Assembly (NCBI RefSeq): GCF_029213205.1
Contig: NZ_JARGNH010000003.1
Span: forward strand, 62,001-126,000
Reading direction: 5' to 3'
DNA length: 64,000 nucleotides
From: Pseudooceanicola sp.
Lineage (GTDB): Bacteria; Pseudomonadota; Alphaproteobacteria; Rhodobacterales; Rhodobacteraceae
Every line of letters begins with the position of its first letter. The stretch's first letter is position 1. Position numbers and translations under genes: made by a program. Positions 27,065 through 36,388 of this stretch are shown here, one piece after another. The notes under the pieces are model-generated. The model was not told where the DNA came from. It saw only the letters and a list, made by a program, of their open reading frames with translations, and did no database searches.

Positions 27065-28201
27065 ATGAAGTCGAAGGCCGCCGTTCTGCGTGAATTGTCC
27101 CGCCCCGCACCCTATGCCGACAGCCTGCCGCTCAGCATCGAAGAGGTCACCCTGCTGCCGCCGGCGGCCACCGATGTGGTGGTCAAGGTCGCGGGCGCCG
27201 GGCTCTGCCATTCGGACCTGTCGGTGATCAACGGCTCGCGCGGCACTGCGCTGCCGATGCTGATGGGTCATGAGGGCGCCGGCGAGGTGGTCGAAATCGG
27301 ATCGGCGATCACCGATATCAAGGTCGGCGACCCGGTGGTGTTCCAGTTCTCGGTGTCCTGCGGGCGCTGCATCAATTGCCTGGCCGGACGGCCCAATATC
27401 TGCTCGGTGGCGCCGACAGCCCGCGCCAAGGGAGAGCTGATCTCTGGCGGCTCGCGGATCCGCGACGCATCGGGCGAGGTGGTGCGCCACCATGCGGGCG
27501 TGTCCTGTTTCGCGGAATATGCGGTGATGAACCGGGGCAGCGTGGTCGTGATCGACGAGTCCATCGCGCCCGAGGACGCGGCGATCTTTGGCTGCGCGGT
27601 GATGACCGGGGTTGGTGCGCTGATCAACACTGCCCGCATCGTGCCGGGGCAGAGCGTGGCGATCTTTGGCATGGGCGGCGTCGGTCTCTGCGGGTTGCTC
27701 GGGGCCAAGGTGGCGGGCGCGGGCACGATCATCGCGGTCGATCTGGATGACCGGAAACTGGAAAAGGCGATGCAGATGGGGGCCACCCACAGCTTCAACG
27801 CCAATGACCCTGAATTGACCGCGAAGGTGATGGAACTGACCCATGGCGGCGTCGATGTCGCGGTCGAACTGGCCGGGGCGGTGGCAGCGATGGAAGCCGC
27901 CTATGCGATCACCGTCCGGGGGGGCGAGCTGGTGACCGCTGGCCTGTCACCGATCGGGGCCAAGTTCGGATTCGAACACGGCGATCTGGTGTCGAATGAG
28001 AAAAGCATCATCGGCAGCTATATGGGCTCCTGCGTGCCGGTGCGCGACATCCCCAAATTCCTCAGGATGTATCGCAGCGGGGTGCTGCCGGTGGATCAGC
28101 TGATCGACGGCAAGATCGGCTTTGACGAGATCAACGCCGGGTTTGACCGGCTGGCCAGTGGCGGCGCATTGCGGCAAATCCTGGTGCCGCGTCTGGGCTG
28201 A
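27065..28201 (+). CDS. Zinc-dependent medium-chain alcohol dehydrogenase
   Basis: A 378-residue MDR-family dehydrogenase. The catalytic-zinc region (GLCHSDLSVINGS, GHEGAGEVVEIG), the structural-zinc lobe SCGRCINCLAGRPNIC and the NAD-binding motif FGMGGVGLCGLLGAKVAGA are all visible. It belongs to the class III/benzyl-alcohol side of the family, substrate unknown. Start 27065 (MKSKAAVLREL) is at the family N-terminus. It lies 169 bp after the flavodoxin gene and may be transcribed with the GMC gene or alone. Confidence 0.93.
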   Translation: MKSKAAVLRELSRPAPYADSLPLSIEEVTLLPPAATDVVVKVAGAGLCHSDLSVINGSRGTALPMLMGHEGAGEVVEIGSAITDIKVGDPVVFQFSVSCGRCINCLAGRPNICSVAPTARAKGELISGGSRIRDASGEVVRHHAGVSCFAEYAVMNRGSVVVIDESIAPEDAAIFGCAVMTGVGALINTARIVPGQSVAIFGMGGVGLCGLLGAKVAGAGTIIAVDLDDRKLEKAMQMGATHSFNANDPELTAKVMELTHGGVDVAVELAGAVAAMEAAYAITVRGGELVTAGLSPIGAKFGFEHGDLVSNEKSIIGSYMGSCVPVRDIPKFLRMYRSGVLPVDQLIDGKIGFDEINAGFDRLASGGALRQILVPRLG

Positions 28202-28256
28202 CCCGGCGCTGCGCGCGGCGCTTTCCACCCGGCGGGCTTGGCACTAGAACGCCCTG

Positions 28257-29426
28257 ATGGAATATGACGCGATCATCCTTGGGGCGGGCGGTGCGGGGCT
28301 GATGGCCGCCGCCACCGCCGGGCAGGCCGGGGCCCGGGTGCTGGTGCTGGATCATGCCGACAAGCCGGGCAAGAAAATCCTGATCTCGGGCGGTGGGCGC
28401 TGCAATTTCACCAACACCGGGGCCGAAGCGCGGTGTTTTCTGTCCGAAAACCCGCATTTCGTCAAATCAGCGCTCAGCCGCTACAGCCAATGGGATTTCC
28501 TGGCGCTGGTCGAGCGGCACAAGATCGCCTGGCATGAAAAGACCCTCGGGCAATTGTTCTGTGATGACTCCGCCCGGCAGATCCTGGCGATGCTGTTGGC
28601 GGAATGCACCAGGGGCGGGGTCGAGATTCGGTTGTCGGCGCAGATAGGCGAGGTTCGCCATGCCGATGGCCGGTTTCACGTTGGTGGCGCGGTGGCGCGG
28701 CAGCTGGTGATTGCCACCGGCGGGCCGTCGATCCCGAAAATGGGCGCCAGCGGCAAGGCCTATGAGATCGCCCGGCAATTCGGCCTGAACGTCATCCCGC
28801 CGCGCCCGGCGCTGGTGCCGTTCACCCTGGGCGAGGCGGATATGCTGTTTCGCACCATTTCCGGCGTCGCCTGTCCGGCGGTGGCGCGGGTTGGCGCTGT
28901 CAGCTTTGAAGAGGCGGTGTTGTTCACCCATCGCGGGCTGTCCGGCCCGGCGATCCTGCAAATATCCTCCTACTGGTCACCCGGTGAGGCGATTTCCCTG
29001 TCGGTCCTGCCCGGCGCGGCGGACAAGCTGAAGGCGGCGAAACGGGCGATGCCGCGCGCGCATCTCAAGGCGGCCTTGGCCGAACATCTGGCCAACCGGC
29101 TGGCCGAGGCGCTGGCGACAAGGATCGCCATCCCCACCGAACTGGGCAATGTCCCGGATGCTGAACTGGAACGGGCGGCGGATATTCTGAGTAACCTGAC
29201 CTTTCGCCCCAGCGGCACCGAAGGCTATGCCAAGGCAGAGGTCACGGCGGGCGGCATCGACACCGCCGCGCTGTCGTCCAAGACGATGGCCGCGCAGGCC
29301 GTGCCGGGCCTCTATGCGATTGGCGAGGCGGTGGATGTCACCGGCTGGCTCGGCGGCTACAATTTCCAGTGGGCCTGGTCCTCTGGCGTCGCGGCCGGAC
29401 AGGCGATTGCAGCGTCGCGCGGCTAG
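28257..29426 (+). CDS. BaiN/HI0933-family NAD(P)/FAD-dependent oxidoreductase
   Basis: A 389-residue flavoprotein with N-terminal AIILGAGGAGLMAAATAGQAGARVLVLDH, the family-specific SGGGRCNFTNTGAEARCF and a C-terminal GLYAIGEAVDVTGWLGGYNFQWAWSSG. The family is widespread and mostly uncharacterised; one member, BaiN, acts in bile-acid reduction, which is no guide here. It converges with the helicase gene: both stop codons are TAG and share the palindrome CTAG at 29423-29426. Confidence 0.9.
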   Translation: MEYDAIILGAGGAGLMAAATAGQAGARVLVLDHADKPGKKILISGGGRCNFTNTGAEARCFLSENPHFVKSALSRYSQWDFLALVERHKIAWHEKTLGQLFCDDSARQILAMLLAECTRGGVEIRLSAQIGEVRHADGRFHVGGAVARQLVIATGGPSIPKMGASGKAYEIARQFGLNVIPPRPALVPFTLGEADMLFRTISGVACPAVARVGAVSFEEAVLFTHRGLSGPAILQISSYWSPGEAISLSVLPGAADKLKAAKRAMPRAHLKAALAEHLANRLAEALATRIAIPTELGNVPDAELERAADILSNLTFRPSGTEGYAKAEVTAGGIDTAALSSKTMAAQAVPGLYAIGEAVDVTGWLGGYNFQWAWSSGVAAGQAIAASRG

Positions 29427-31600
29427 GGTTTGTTCCGTTTCGGCACGTCATGTCCACCGTCGCGACGTTTGCCGCCCGCCCGGTCTGCGGGCTTGGCTTT
29501 GGCCGCGCCGCGGGGCGGTTTGAAGCGTTTCGAGGTGTCCGAGGCCGCCGGCTTGGGCTTGCCGCCGCCGAATTTGCCGGAACCGCCGGGTTTGCCCGCC
29601 GGGCCGCCCGGTTTGCCCTTGTAGCCAGAGCCACTTTTTGCGGCGCCGGCTGCGGGTTTTGCCCGATCCTGGCCCCAGACCCGTGCCGGGCTCTTGCGCT
29701 CGCTGCCTGTGTCTTTGGCGTGGCTATACGGGCGATCGCCTTTGGCTTTGCGCGGCGCGCTGGTGGCGGGATCGCCATCGCGGGGCGGATGGCTTTTCTT
29801 TGGTGCGTCATGCTTGGCCGGACGCGACTCATAGGCCTCACGCTTGGGCGCGGCCCTTGCCGGTTTCTGCGGTGCGCCCGGGTGCGCGGCATATTTTGCG
29901 CCCGCCCCGGCATGCGGGGCAGGTGCCGCGGCTTGCGGCGTGGGCGCAGGTCTTGGCGCGGCGGGTTTGCGCGGCGCGCTGGGGCGCGGCTTGGCGGCGG
30001 GGGGGCTGTCGGAATGGCGTGCGAAATCAGGGGTGCCTTCGATCCGGCGGATGGTCACGCCATCTTCAAGCTTGCCGTCACTGCCAATGGCTTTCAGGAA
30101 TCCGGGCAGGCTCGACTCTGTCAGTTCGACAAAGGACTCGGTCGGCTGGATCCGGATCGCGCCGATCGAATCCTTTTCGATATTCCCGGCGCGGCAAAGC
30201 AGCGGCAGCAGCCAGCGCGGTTCGGCCCGGTCGTTGCGGCCCACCGACAGGGCGAACCAGACGCTGGGGCCAAAAGGCTTGCGCTCGCGCGGGGCGGCGG
30301 CAGCCGTTGGCGAGGCCAGATCTTCGGGCGCCGAATGACCGGCGCGGTAGAGGCGCAGATAGGCGGCGGCAATGGCCTGCGGCGGATGCATCTCCAGCAG
30401 CTTGGCGGCAAAGGCGTCTTCTTCTTCGCTGGCTGCTTCGGTCCAGACCGGATCGGCGAGCAGCCGTTCCTCGTCGCGGCGCAGGATCTCATCCGCGCCC
30501 GGCGCGGTTGTCCATTCGGCGGTGATCTTGGCGGTCTTCAGCAACCGGTCGGCGCGTTTCATCATCTTCGGCGGCACGATCAGCGCCGAAATCCCCTTGC
30601 GGCCAGCGCGCCCGGTGCGCCCCGAGCGGTGCAACAGCCCTTCGGCATTGGTCGGCAATTCGGCATGCACCACCAGATCGAGATTCGGCAGGTCGATGCC
30701 GCGAGCGGCGACATCGGTGGCGACACAGACCCGGGCCCGCCCGTCGCGCATCGCCTGCAGCGCATGGCTGCGTTCGGTCTGGCTCAGCTCGCCGGACAGG
30801 CAGACCACGGCAAAGCCGCGATTGGCGAACCGCGCCATCAGCCGGTTCACCGCGGCGCGGGTGTTGGCAAAGACGATGGCGTTTTCGGAATCGTGATAGC
30901 GCAGCACATTGATGATCGCGTTTTCCGCGTCCGCCTGCGCCACCTGCAGCGCCTGATAGGCGATGTCGGCATGCTGGCTGCGGTCGGACAGGGTGGTGAC
31001 CCGCACCGCGTCGCGCTGATAATGCTGCGCCAGGGTGGCGATGGATTTCGGCACCGTGGCGGAAAACATCAAGGTGCGCCGCTCGGCGGGCGCTTCGCCC
31101 AGCATGAATTCCAGGTCTTCGCGAAAGCCGAGGTCCAGCATCTCGTCCGCCTCGTCCAGAACCACCGCCCGAATGCTGGTGAGGTCGAGCGATCCGCGCT
31201 GGATATGGTCGCGCAGACGGCCCGGCGTGCCGACGACGATATGCGCACCCCGGTCCAGCGCGCGGCGTTCGTCGCGCATGTCCATGCCGCCGACGCAGGT
31301 GGCGACGCGGGCCCCGGCCTTGGCGAACAGCCAGCCGAGTTCGCGGCTGACCTGAAATGCCAGCTCGCGGGTCGGTGCAATGATCAGCGCCAATGGTGCG
31401 GCGGCGGCGGGCAGCCGTTCCTCGGCGCCCATCAGCGTCGGCCCGATCGCCAGGCCAAAGCCCACGGTCTTGCCGGATCCGGTCTGCGCGGACACCAACA
31501 GATCGGCATCCTGCAACTCGGCTGTGGTCACCGCCTCTTGCACCGGGGTCAAAGTGTCATATCCGCGCTCGGCGAGCGCATCGGACAGGGTTTGGATCAT
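29423..31600 (-). CDS. DEAD-box ATP-dependent RNA helicase with DbpA-type RNA-binding domain
   Basis: A 725-residue DEAD-box helicase acting on structured RNA, probably ribosomal. Motifs in order: LTPVQ, AQTGSGKT, PTRELAFQ, TPGRLRDH, DEADEML, FSATV, ATDVAARGIDLP and HRSGRTGRAG. A DbpA-like RNA-binding domain follows at about 445-525. The last 200 residues are a basic Ala/Pro/Lys/Gly-rich tail (KPGGPAGKPGGSGKFGGGKP) expected to be disordered. It fits the CsdA/DeaD/DbpA group of alphaproteobacteria. Confidence 0.93.
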   Translation of the reverse strand: MIQTLSDALAERGYDTLTPVQEAVTTAELQDADLLVSAQTGSGKTVGFGLAIGPTLMGAEERLPAAAAPLALIIAPTRELAFQVSRELGWLFAKAGARVATCVGGMDMRDERRALDRGAHIVVGTPGRLRDHIQRGSLDLTSIRAVVLDEADEMLDLGFREDLEFMLGEAPAERRTLMFSATVPKSIATLAQHYQRDAVRVTTLSDRSQHADIAYQALQVAQADAENAIINVLRYHDSENAIVFANTRAAVNRLMARFANRGFAVVCLSGELSQTERSHALQAMRDGRARVCVATDVAARGIDLPNLDLVVHAELPTNAEGLLHRSGRTGRAGRKGISALIVPPKMMKRADRLLKTAKITAEWTTAPGADEILRRDEERLLADPVWTEAASEEEDAFAAKLLEMHPPQAIAAAYLRLYRAGHSAPEDLASPTAAAAPRERKPFGPSVWFALSVGRNDRAEPRWLLPLLCRAGNIEKDSIGAIRIQPTESFVELTESSLPGFLKAIGSDGKLEDGVTIRRIEGTPDFARHSDSPPAAKPRPSAPRKPAAPRPAPTPQAAAPAPHAGAGAKYAAHPGAPQKPARAAPKREAYESRPAKHDAPKKSHPPRDGDPATSAPRKAKGDRPYSHAKDTGSERKSPARVWGQDRAKPAAGAAKSGSGYKGKPGGPAGKPGGSGKFGGGKPKPAASDTSKRFKPPRGAAKAKPADRAGGKRRDGGHDVPKRNKP

Positions 31601-31758
31601 CTGGAAACCGATCTGGCGAGTCTACACAAGGCCGCAAAAGGCGGCGCTTGGGGTGGCAGGAAAGCAAAGACATCCCGTAACCCGGACCGTCGACGATGTA
31701 TACCACCGACTTCGCGTTACGGGTTGTCGCAGATCAAATCGGCGCCAGATTGGGGTGG

Positions 31759-31777
31759 GCGGGGGCAATGCCCCCGC
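31759..31777. terminator. GC-rich hairpin downstream of the enoyl-CoA hydratase gene
   Basis: GCGGGGGC and GCCCCCGC pair over 8 bp around loop AAT, ending 5 bp beyond the enoyl-CoA hydratase stop (minus). No clear T-tract follows on minus. It resembles the GGGGGC/GCCCCC hairpins of the intergenic elements at 17270 and 40571. Confidence 0.45.
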
Positions 31778-31781
31778 GCAT

Positions 31782-32546
31782 TTATTCGTCCTTGAACACC
31801 GGCTGGCGTTTTTCCAGCCGTGCGGTCCGCGCCTCGACGGCGTTTTCGGTCCGGCCCAGCTCAAGGGTATATTTCTGTTCAAAGATATAGCCGTCACGCG
31901 GCGACATCAGTTCGACCAGATTGGCCGAGCGTTTGGCGATTTTCATGCCGGTCGGGTTCTTTGAAGCGATGTCATGCGCCATCGCCATCACCGTCGGCAT
32001 CAAATCCTCGTCATCCAGTGCCGCTTCGATCACGCCAAGGCGATAAAGCTCTTCTGCATCGAAGTTTTCGCCGGTGAACATCATCCGCCGCATCCGCGAA
32101 CGGCCGAAATGCTGCATCAGCAACGAGGCGCCACCGGCCAGGCCGACGTTGATTTCGGGCATCCCGAACACCGCCTTTTTCGACGCGAACACGATATCGC
32201 AGGCCATCGCCAGCCCGAACCCGGCCCCGAGGGCCGCGCCCTGGACCGCGCAGATCACCGGCTTGTCATTGTCGCGGATCGGCAGCGAGGTTTCGCGCAC
32301 GATCCGGCTGTGCAGCGGGCCATCGCCGGGCTTGCTGGTGTCGGGCCGGTCTTTCAAATCGGCCCCGGCGCAGAACACATGGCCGTCGGCGTTCAGAACC
32401 GCACAGCGCACATCCGGGCGCTCGTTGATTTCGTCGAATGCCTCGGTCAGCTCAAACCGCATCGCCCGGCTCAGGGCGTTGACCTTGGGCTTGGCCAGGG
32501 TGACCACGGCCACATAATCCTTAACATCGTAACGGATATTTTCCAT
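31782..32546 (-). CDS. Enoyl-CoA hydratase/isomerase family protein
   Basis: A 254-residue crotonase-fold protein acting on an acyl-CoA. The oxyanion-hole region VFCAGADLKD (about residues 56-65) and the second signature AVQGAALGAGFGLAMACDIVFASKKAVFGMPEINVGLAGG are present; Glu in GMPEINVG is a candidate acid/base. AGGAGG lies before the start at 32546. It follows the ADP-forming acyl-CoA synthetase gene by 15 bp, so the two probably activate and process one carboxylic acid. Length is normal. Confidence 0.93.
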   Translation of the reverse strand: MENIRYDVKDYVAVVTLAKPKVNALSRAMRFELTEAFDEINERPDVRCAVLNADGHVFCAGADLKDRPDTSKPGDGPLHSRIVRETSLPIRDNDKPVICAVQGAALGAGFGLAMACDIVFASKKAVFGMPEINVGLAGGASLLMQHFGRSRMRRMMFTGENFDAEELYRLGVIEAALDDEDLMPTVMAMAHDIASKNPTGMKIAKRSANLVELMSPRDGYIFEQKYTLELGRTENAVEARTARLEKRQPVFKDE

Positions 32547-32561
32547 TGCGCGTTCCTCCTG

Positions 32562-34643
32562 CTAATTGTGGGTGCCGATCAGCGCATCCAGCACCAACCC
32601 GCCATTTTCTTTCAGCCGGAACGGATTGATATCAATCTCGGCCACATTGTATTTCGGATCGGCGACCAGATGGCTGACCACGCTTACCGCCTGCGCCAGC
32701 GCCTCAAGATCCATTGCCGGGCCACCGCGCCAGCCGGTCAGCAGCGCCGAGGCGCGGGTCGACAGCACCATTTCCCTGGCCTGTTCGGGCGACACCGGGG
32801 CCGGGGCCAGGGCGACGTCATGGAACAATTCCGCTGCGGTGCCGCCAAGCCCGACCATCACCATCGGCCCGAAATTGGCATCCTGCGAGCCGCCGACGAT
32901 CATCTCGACCCCGCCTTCGACCTGTTCGATCACCGAGATACCAGCGATCCGTGCGTCCGGTTTGGCGGCTTTGGCACGGGTCAGGATGCCGTCATAGGCC
33001 GCGCGCAGCGCCGCCTCATCGCGCAGGTTCAGGACCACGCCGCCGATCTCGGTCTTGTGCGGCAGGTCTTCGCTGACGATCTTGGCCACCACCGGCCAGC
33101 CGATTGCCTTGGCCGCGGCGACCGCCTCATCGGCGAATTGGCACAGGGTTTCAGCCGGGCCGCGCAGGCCTGCCTCGGCAAGATAGGCCTTGGCCGCGAC
33201 CTCGTCGCCACCGGCAAAGGCGGCGGCGGGCAGGGCGGGGGCGGTGGAATCGGAGGCGGCGGCGCGTGCCGCGGCCTGCAGCTTGCGCGATTGCCAGGCC
33301 CCGGCGCTGGCACGAATGGCGCGGTCGGGGTCGAGCACATCGGCAATGCCTGCCGCATGCAATTCGGGCCGGTATTCATCGGAAAGGAAGGTGGACAGCA
33401 CCACCGACAGCTCGGGATAACGGTTTTTGACCGCGATCACGTGTTCCTTGAACTTAGCGATCCGCTCACCCCGTCCGATAAAGGCCAAATAGAGGTAGAT
33501 GGTGCCGTATTGGCCATCCTTGGCCATCGCTTCCAGCAGTGCCCCGGCCTTGCTGATATCGGTGCCGACATTGGCGGTGGTGTCGATCGGGTTGGCGCCA
33601 ATGCAGAGCGCATAGATATCGTGCAGGGCCTTGCCGGTTTCCGGCCGCACCGGCGGTGTATCGAGGCCGATATCATCGGCGGCATCTGCTGCGATGATCC
33701 CGGCGCCGCCGGAAATCGTCAGGATGCCAACCCGGTCATTCTCCGGGCGTCCAGCGACCGAGGTCACCAGCGCAAATTCCAGCATGTCTTCGATAGACCG
33801 GACACGCACCGCGCCCGAAGCCTCGAACACCGCCGAAAAGGCGCTGTCATTGCCCGCCATCCGCCCGGTATGCGACAGCGCCGCCTGGGCGCCGACCTCG
33901 GAGCGGCCAACCTTGCAGATGAACACCGGCTTGTCGGCCATCGCAGCGGCCAGCAAGGCCCGCCGCAGTTTCGGCCCGTCGTTGCAGGCTTCCAGCGCCG
34001 CACAGATCACATGGGTTTCGGGATCCGCCGCCATCGCCTCGATGAAATCGGCGGCTTCAAGATCGCCTTCGTTGCCGCAGAAAATTCCGTGGCTCAGCCC
34101 CAGGCCCATATCAAAGGCACGGCCCATCACATGGGTGCCGAGGGCGCCGGATTGGGTGATGATCCCGACATGGCCAGGCTTTGGCGTATTCTCCATCAGA
34201 TAGCCGGAGAAGGTCGCGCTGAACTTGTGCACCGCGCTGATGCAGCCCAGCGAATTGGGGCCGGAGAACCGCATGCCGGCATCCTTGGCGATGGCCTTGA
34301 TCCGGGCTTGGGCCGCCTTGCCCTCCTCGCCTTCTTCGCCGAACCCGGCGCTGAGGATGATCGCGGATTTGACCCCGAGCGCGGCGCAGTCGCGCAGCGC
34401 CGGTTCAACCCCGTTCGATGGGATGCAGAGCACCGCCGTATCCGGCGTCGCGGGCAGGTCGGCAGTGGATTTATAGGCGGTCAGCCCCTGCACAATATCG
34501 GCCTTGGGGTGGATCACATAAACTTGGCCGGGATAGCCACCGGACAGCATATTGGCCAGGACGCGCCCGCCCATCTTTTTGGGATCGGTCGAGGCACCAT
34601 AGATCACCACCGAACCGGGGTTGAGAAAATTATCAATCAGCAT
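32562..34643 (-). CDS. ADP-forming acyl-CoA (acetate-CoA ligase type) synthetase
   Basis: A 693-residue fused NDP-forming acyl-CoA synthetase (alpha plus beta domains). An N-terminal CoA-binding domain (NPGSVVIYGASTDPKKMGGR) is followed by succinyl-CoA-ligase-like domains with the phospho-His region GIITQSGALGTHVMGRA. A C-terminal ATP-grasp domain runs from about residue 480 (GWPVVAKIVSEDLPHKTEIGGV). Start 34643 (MLIDNFLNPGS) is the family N-terminus. The substrate acid is unknown; pimeloyl-, acetyl- and feruloyl-CoA members share this layout. It heads a two-gene operon with the enoyl-CoA hydratase. Confidence 0.92.
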   Translation of the reverse strand: MLIDNFLNPGSVVIYGASTDPKKMGGRVLANMLSGGYPGQVYVIHPKADIVQGLTAYKSTADLPATPDTAVLCIPSNGVEPALRDCAALGVKSAIILSAGFGEEGEEGKAAQARIKAIAKDAGMRFSGPNSLGCISAVHKFSATFSGYLMENTPKPGHVGIITQSGALGTHVMGRAFDMGLGLSHGIFCGNEGDLEAADFIEAMAADPETHVICAALEACNDGPKLRRALLAAAMADKPVFICKVGRSEVGAQAALSHTGRMAGNDSAFSAVFEASGAVRVRSIEDMLEFALVTSVAGRPENDRVGILTISGGAGIIAADAADDIGLDTPPVRPETGKALHDIYALCIGANPIDTTANVGTDISKAGALLEAMAKDGQYGTIYLYLAFIGRGERIAKFKEHVIAVKNRYPELSVVLSTFLSDEYRPELHAAGIADVLDPDRAIRASAGAWQSRKLQAAARAAASDSTAPALPAAAFAGGDEVAAKAYLAEAGLRGPAETLCQFADEAVAAAKAIGWPVVAKIVSEDLPHKTEIGGVVLNLRDEAALRAAYDGILTRAKAAKPDARIAGISVIEQVEGGVEMIVGGSQDANFGPMVMVGLGGTAAELFHDVALAPAPVSPEQAREMVLSTRASALLTGWRGGPAMDLEALAQAVSVVSHLVADPKYNVAEIDINPFRLKENGGLVLDALIGTHN

Positions 34644-34961
34644 AGGGAATCCACCACCGTCCAAGTTGCCGGGACGATAGGGACGCGACTTCCAGCGTTC
34701 ACGCCGGGGCAGGTGCATTTCACATTCTTAGCGAAGGGCGGATTTCCGGGTCGCGAGGGGGGAGCGGGGCCGGGGGCGTGGTTGCCGTCTCGCTCGGGGA
34801 AAAGAAGGAAGTATATAGTTTTCAATATGCTACAACGGCGAAGGCGAAAGAGTTCCTGGTCGTTGGCGCGACGGGATTGCCGGGCTGCAGGCTGAGCCGG
34901 GCGGGGCTTTCAGCCAGAGAGATGAGAGGCGAAGCGATCGGCGAAGGACTGTTGCAAGGCC

Positions 34962-35141
34962 ATGTCGCAGGCCGAAACTCGGGGCAAATGGATCGCCGCG
35001 CATGTCTCGGGTGCGATGGCCTGGCTGCCAGATCCTGACCGCGCGGCTGAGATCGAGGCGCATCGCGCCTATCAGCGGCGAATTTATCTCGACAGCGGGC
35101 GCTATGTTCTGGAAGTTAAGCACCGCACCCACTCCGCGTAG
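34962..35141 (+). CDS. Possible small protein, 59 residues, unknown
   Basis: The frame begins MSQAETRGKWIAAHVSG and ends LEVKHRTHSA. Third codon positions are GC-rich like neighbouring genes, and AAGG lies just upstream of the ATG. Residues 1-48 could form two amphipathic helices. I do not recognise it. It could be a real small protein or the relic of a longer gene whose front is gone (an in-frame TGA precedes at 34923). Confidence 0.35.
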   Translation: MSQAETRGKWIAAHVSGAMAWLPDPDRAAEIEAHRAYQRRIYLDSGRYVLEVKHRTHSA

Positions 35142-35182
35142 ATGAAGGCCGATATCGCCGCCGGACAGGCCAGGGCCAGATC

Positions 35183-35238
35183 GTTGCGAGGCTGTGCCGC
35201 ACGACATAAAGTTGCCAAGCTGTGCCGCACGACATAAA
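35183..35238. repeat. 28-bp perfect-phase tandem duplication in front of the cyclase gene
   Basis: Two adjacent 28-bp copies (35183-35210 and 35211-35238) differ at two positions only. Both contain GCTGTGCCGCACGACATAAA, whose GTGC-C-GCAC core is an odd palindrome. In each copy a TTGC-type -35 (TTGCGA, TTGCCA) stands 15-16 nt before CATAAA, so the repeat could be a duplicated promoter/operator. Copy 2 ends 17 bp before the cyclase start codon. Confidence 0.7.
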
Positions 35239-35255
35239 AATGAGGGAAGTATCAG

Positions 35256-36302
35256 ATGACCAACCGCCGCTGGACGCACCGCCCCGAGGGATCGAACTGG
35301 GGCGATTTCGGCCCTGACGATCAACTGGGCCGGTTGAACCTGATCACCCCGGAAAAGGTCCGTCAGGGGGTCGCCGAGGTCAGCGAGGGCCTCAGCTTCT
35401 GCCTGTCGCTGCCGCTGGACAAGCCGGGGGGCAGCGCGCTGAACCCGCGCCGCCATCCGCCGATCCTGCGCCCGACGCTGCGCGGCGATTCGGTAAATTT
35501 CCTCGCCGCCTCAGAGGATGGCGCGCCGGATGTGCTCTGCGACGATCTGGCGATCATCCATCTGCAATATTCCACCCAATGGGATGCGTTTTCCCATGTC
35601 GGCGGGCGCTTTGACGTCGATGGCAATGGGGTTGAGGAACATGTGTTCTACAACGGCTATCGCGCTGGCCAGGACATCAAGGGGCCGACTGACCCGCAGG
35701 ATGCCGGTGTGCGTGCCGCGATGAAGGGCGAAAGCACCTCACATGCGGGTAAGCTGGGGGTCGAGAACGCGGCGGTGCACGGGATGCAGGGCCGGGCGGT
35801 GATGATCGACCTGCGCGCCCATTATGGCGATGCGCGGACCTATGTCGGCTATGACGAATTGATGCGGGTGCTCGAGGCCGACAAGGTCAGCGTCGAAACC
35901 GGCGATATGGCGGTGTTCCACACCGGCTTTGCGCAGCGGATTCTAGAGATGGCGACCCCGGACGAGGCGGTCCTGCACGGCGCTTGCGCGGTGTTGAACG
36001 GGCGTGATGCCAAGCTGCTGAACTGGGTCACCGACAGCGGTGTCTCGGCGCTGATTTCCGACAATTACGCGGTCGAGGGGCTTCCGGCGCAGCCCTGTGA
36101 GCATGGTCATACCTGTTCCAACCTGCCGCTGCATGAACATTGCCTGTTCAAGAACGGCATTCCCCTGGGCGAGCTGTGGCAGCTGACGCCACTGGCCGAC
36201 TGGCTGCGTTCACACGGCCGCAGCCGGTTCCTGCTGACCGCGCCGCCGCTGCGTCTGCCCGGCGCCGTCGGCTCGCCGGTGACACCGATCGCGACCGTCT
36301 GA
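35256..36302 (+). CDS. Cyclase-family metal-dependent hydrolase
   Basis: A 348-residue member of the cyclase/kynurenine-formamidase-like family. The metal-site region QYSTQWDAFSHVGGRFDVDG (about residues 107-126) corresponds to the family HxGTHxDxP-type motif in altered form; PLHEHCLFKNGIPLGE lies near the C-terminus. GAGGGAAG precedes the ATG at 35256. It is followed by the hotdog dehydratase gene (86-bp gap), with which it may form a catabolic operon. Substrate unknown; arylformamidase, isatin-hydrolase and lactone-type activities occur in relatives. Confidence 0.85.
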   Translation: MTNRRWTHRPEGSNWGDFGPDDQLGRLNLITPEKVRQGVAEVSEGLSFCLSLPLDKPGGSALNPRRHPPILRPTLRGDSVNFLAASEDGAPDVLCDDLAIIHLQYSTQWDAFSHVGGRFDVDGNGVEEHVFYNGYRAGQDIKGPTDPQDAGVRAAMKGESTSHAGKLGVENAAVHGMQGRAVMIDLRAHYGDARTYVGYDELMRVLEADKVSVETGDMAVFHTGFAQRILEMATPDEAVLHGACAVLNGRDAKLLNWVTDSGVSALISDNYAVEGLPAQPCEHGHTCSNLPLHEHCLFKNGIPLGELWQLTPLADWLRSHGRSRFLLTAPPLRLPGAVGSPVTPIATV

Positions 36303-36388
36303 ATCGCTTCCACAACCCTGTCATCGATTGCGGCGGCGTTGACCTGAACGCCCGCGGTGCGTGTTTCTGCAGTCAGAAGGACCCCGCA

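Larger units (their letters stand above)
34644..35255. other. 612-bp gap between divergent catabolic genes
   Basis: The gap separates the acyl-CoA synthetase (minus) from the cyclase gene (plus) and is long for this genome. Its first 150 bp is comparatively AT-rich (AGTATATAGTTTTCAATATG at about 34809-34828) and is the likely minus-strand promoter region. It then holds a possible 59-codon frame (34962-35141) and the 28-bp tandem duplication (35183-35238). I saw no transposase remnant. Confidence 0.6.

Noticed and set aside
31974-34895. A 973-codon open frame on plus opposite the acyl-CoA synthetase and enoyl-CoA hydratase genes
   Set aside because: Its composition (many His, Gln, Arg and Gly) is that of the reverse frame of GC-rich genes; the minus-strand proteins carry complete family motifs.
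35183-35238. The two 28-bp copies as transposon target-site duplications or att sites
   Set aside because: They are directly adjacent with nothing between them and no integrase or transposase is near, so tandem duplication is the simpler reading.
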